From positions 141,891 through 205,890 of the forward strand of contig NZ_LEKH01000005.1 of NCBI RefSeq assembly GCF_001029505.1: a stretch of DNA of 64,000 nucleotides. Reading direction: 5' to 3'. Below the pieces are notes generated by a model, which did no database searches, was not told the DNA's origin, and was given only the letters and a program-made list of their open reading frames with translations. The position numbers and the translations under genes are program-made. Below, one piece after another: positions 62,756 through 64,000 of the stretch (position 1 is the stretch's first letter; the number at the start of each line of letters is the position of its first letter). Source of the DNA: Rubrobacter aplysinae (GTDB lineage: Bacteria > Actinomycetota > Rubrobacteria > Rubrobacterales > Rubrobacteraceae).

Positions 62756-63718
62756 TTAGCTGCCCCTACTGTATCCGGTATCCACTCCGTCCCAGGCTTT
62801 CAGCGCCCGGCGCAGCTCGCCGGGACGGTTGGTCATTATGGAGTCCGCGCCCAGCTCCAGCAGCCGGAGCATCCGTCGGGGCTCGTCTATCGTCCAGATG
62901 TCGACCCGGACGCCGCGGGCGTGGGCGGCCTCCACGAACCGTCCGGTCGCGAACTCCACTCCCCCGTACTCCACCGGGACCTGCAGGGAGTCGTAGGGCG
63001 GGTCGAGGAGCCCTTCGAGCCGGAGCAGGCTAAACGCGTAGAATCTGGCGACCTCCCACTTGGACGCGGCGGTCGCCACATGAGGGCCCTCGCCGACGCC
63101 GGAGAGCAGGCGGAAGCGGGAGATCAAGCCCCCATCCTGGGAAGCTACGAGCACGCGGTCCCGGGCTCCGGCGCGGTCTATCTCCTGCAGCACGGCCCGC
63201 TCGATTCCGGCTTGGTCCTCTTTTATATCCAGGTTCACCGTCATGCCGGGGAACTCCCGTAGCACTTCCCGCAGCGTCGGTATGCGCACCCCCTGGCCGC
63301 GGTACGGGTGACTCTCTTTCGCGCCGCCGGGCGCCGTGTCTCCGGGTGTGTCGTCCGGCGCGAATCGGTAACCCGCGTCCAGCGAGCGCAGCTCCTCCAG
63401 CGTTCTGTCGCGCACCGCCCCCGAGCCATCTGTCGTGCGCCCCAGCATCTCATCGTGGATGGCGACCACGTGGCCGTCCCTCGAAAGGTGCACGTCCGTT
63501 TCCAGGCCCCCGGCGCCGGAGGCCCGCGCCTCCCGGAAAGCCTCCAGAGTGTTCTCCGGCGCGGCCGCCGAGGCTCCGCGATGTGCCACGTTGCGCGGCC
63601 ACTCCTCCCCTACTGCGAGAGCCTCGTCCCGGCGGAAAGCGGCTACTGCCACGAGCACCGCGACCGCGGTCAACAAGAGGATCAGGCCCACCGCCATTAT
63701 GTAGCGCCTCGTGTCCAC
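62756..63718 (-). CDS. Glycerophosphodiester phosphodiesterase, membrane-anchored
   Basis: This enzyme hydrolyses glycerophosphodiesters to glycerol-3-phosphate and an alcohol. Active-site motifs are NVAHRGASAAAPENTLEAF (HR and EN) and LETDVHLSRDGHVVAIHDE; IPTLREVL, LDIKED and the final VDIWTIDEPRRM are family typical. An N-terminal membrane segment (MAVGLILLLTAVAVLVAVAAF) indicates the catalytic domain outside the membrane. It starts at ATG, 65 bases from the divergent gene at 63783. Confidence 0.9.
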   Translation of the reverse strand: MDTRRYIMAVGLILLLTAVAVLVAVAAFRRDEALAVGEEWPRNVAHRGASAAAPENTLEAFREARASGAGGLETDVHLSRDGHVVAIHDEMLGRTTDGSGAVRDRTLEELRSLDAGYRFAPDDTPGDTAPGGAKESHPYRGQGVRIPTLREVLREFPGMTVNLDIKEDQAGIERAVLQEIDRAGARDRVLVASQDGGLISRFRLLSGVGEGPHVATAASKWEVARFYAFSLLRLEGLLDPPYDSLQVPVEYGGVEFATGRFVEAAHARGVRVDIWTIDEPRRMLRLLELGADSIMTNRPGELRRALKAWDGVDTGYSRGS

Positions 63719-63782
63719 CGGGCAAAGTTAGCATACGCCACGACGCCGGAGATCGAAAAGGCTCGTGATAAACTTGCCCGGC

Positions 63783-63881
63783 GTGATCCCATCCCGCCCA
63801 AAGCGCCTTCCGCGCCCCCCGAACCGGCTGCTGGTGGCCGCTACTATTTTGCTCCCGGCACTCATCTTCGCGCTAGGGTAA
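63783..63881 (+). pseudogene. N-terminal fragment of an exported protein, cut by an IS element
   Basis: GTG at 63783 starts a 32-codon frame with a basic start (IPSRPKRLPRPPNRL) and a hydrophobic segment (LLVAATILLPALIFALG), which is a signal peptide or anchor. The stop TAA is formed inside the adjoining IS end (GGGTAA at 63876-63881). The gene therefore seems interrupted; the rest would lie beyond the element. Confidence 0.5.
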
Positions 63882-64000
63882 ATCGACATTTGAGATAGCA
63901 TCACTTCACTCGCGGACAAGAGACCGAGTGAGGTAGAGATGCCTAAACGCTACGAGCTTACAGACAAGCAATGGCACCAGATAGAGGATCTGCTACCCGG
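63877..64000 (+). mobile_element. Left end of an IS5-family insertion sequence (runs out of the window)
   Basis: The element appears to begin near GGTAAATCGACATTTGAGATAG, right after CTAG (63873-63876), a common IS5-group target. A transposase start follows at 63939. The right end and second inverted repeat are outside the window, so the exact boundary is inferred. Confidence 0.55.
63939..64000 (+). CDS. IS5-family transposase, N-terminal fragment
   Basis: ATG after GAGGTAGAG begins MPKRYELTDKQWHQIEDLLP, the standard start of IS5-type DDE transposases (x-x-YELTDxQWxxIxxLLP). The rest is cut off by the window edge. Confidence 0.8.
   Translation, partial: MPKRYELTDKQWHQIEDLLP

Noticed and set aside
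1..64000. CRISPR arrays, rRNA genes, replication origin or prophage
   Set aside because: No regularly spaced repeats, rRNA signature, DnaA-box cluster or phage structural genes were seen.

Overview
The window is high-GC DNA with dense genes, frequent GTG and TTG starts and purine-rich GGAGG-type ribosome sites. Together with decaprenyl-phosphoribose synthesis, a class E sortase, an F420-type oxidoreductase, TatABC export and menaquinone enzymes, this points to an actinobacterium. The archaeal-type topoisomerase I and the XPB/Bax1 pair suggest a deep branch such as Rubrobacter. That assignment is inference; no rRNA is present.

Positions 1-17540 hold a soluble diiron monooxygenase region of the propane/acetone (Prm/Mim) type. 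On the minus strand lie prmA, then prmB-prmC-prmD, then a diverged GroEL of the kind dedicated to these enzymes. On the plus strand lie an IclR regulator, a 2Fe-2S ferredoxin, a zinc alcohol dehydrogenase broken by a one-base shift, a small unknown gene, and the conserved trio amidohydrolase - DUF59 protein - alcohol dehydrogenase. A shared site, TTTTCCAACAGT, lies 115-165 bases upstream of prmA, prmB and the amidohydrolase, and a weaker copy lies upstream of groEL. This looks like one regulon for alkane or ketone oxidation. A decayed photoactive yellow protein gene lies between prmD and a group of small unknown genes.

Positions 17541-25100 hold a class E sortase, a PadR-MFS pair with a textbook operator/promoter region (the MFS gene has a one-base shift), an HsmA-type membrane protein, a P1 peptidase, and holB and tmk with a 57-residue membrane protein between them. 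Positions 25100-35800 hold the archaeal-type topoisomerase I, a flippase-like protein beside decaprenyl-phosphate phosphoribosyltransferase, tatC-tatA, a TPR protein, an MTA/SAH deaminase, and the menaquinone pair (polyprenyl synthase and methyltransferase).

Positions 35788-42672 form a compact tetrapyrrole operon: siroheme dehydrogenase, hemA, hemC, a cobA-hemD fusion, hemB and hemL. Positions 42850-46774 form a selenocysteine operon in the order selA-selB-selC(tRNA-Sec)-moaC, which implies a selenocysteine- and molybdenum-dependent enzyme elsewhere, plausibly formate dehydrogenase.

Positions 46886-64000 hold an F420-associated metalloprotease, a second TatA-like gene, a YhaM-type nuclease that seems to start at CTG, NagZ, the XPB/Bax1 pair, a lipoprotein GH16 with no usual start codon, a sugar-epimerase remnant, a large MHYT-PAS-GGDEF-EAL-LOV-PAS protein, S-adenosylhomocysteinase, a glycerophosphodiesterase and, at the right edge, the left end of an IS5-type element that cuts off a signal-peptide gene.
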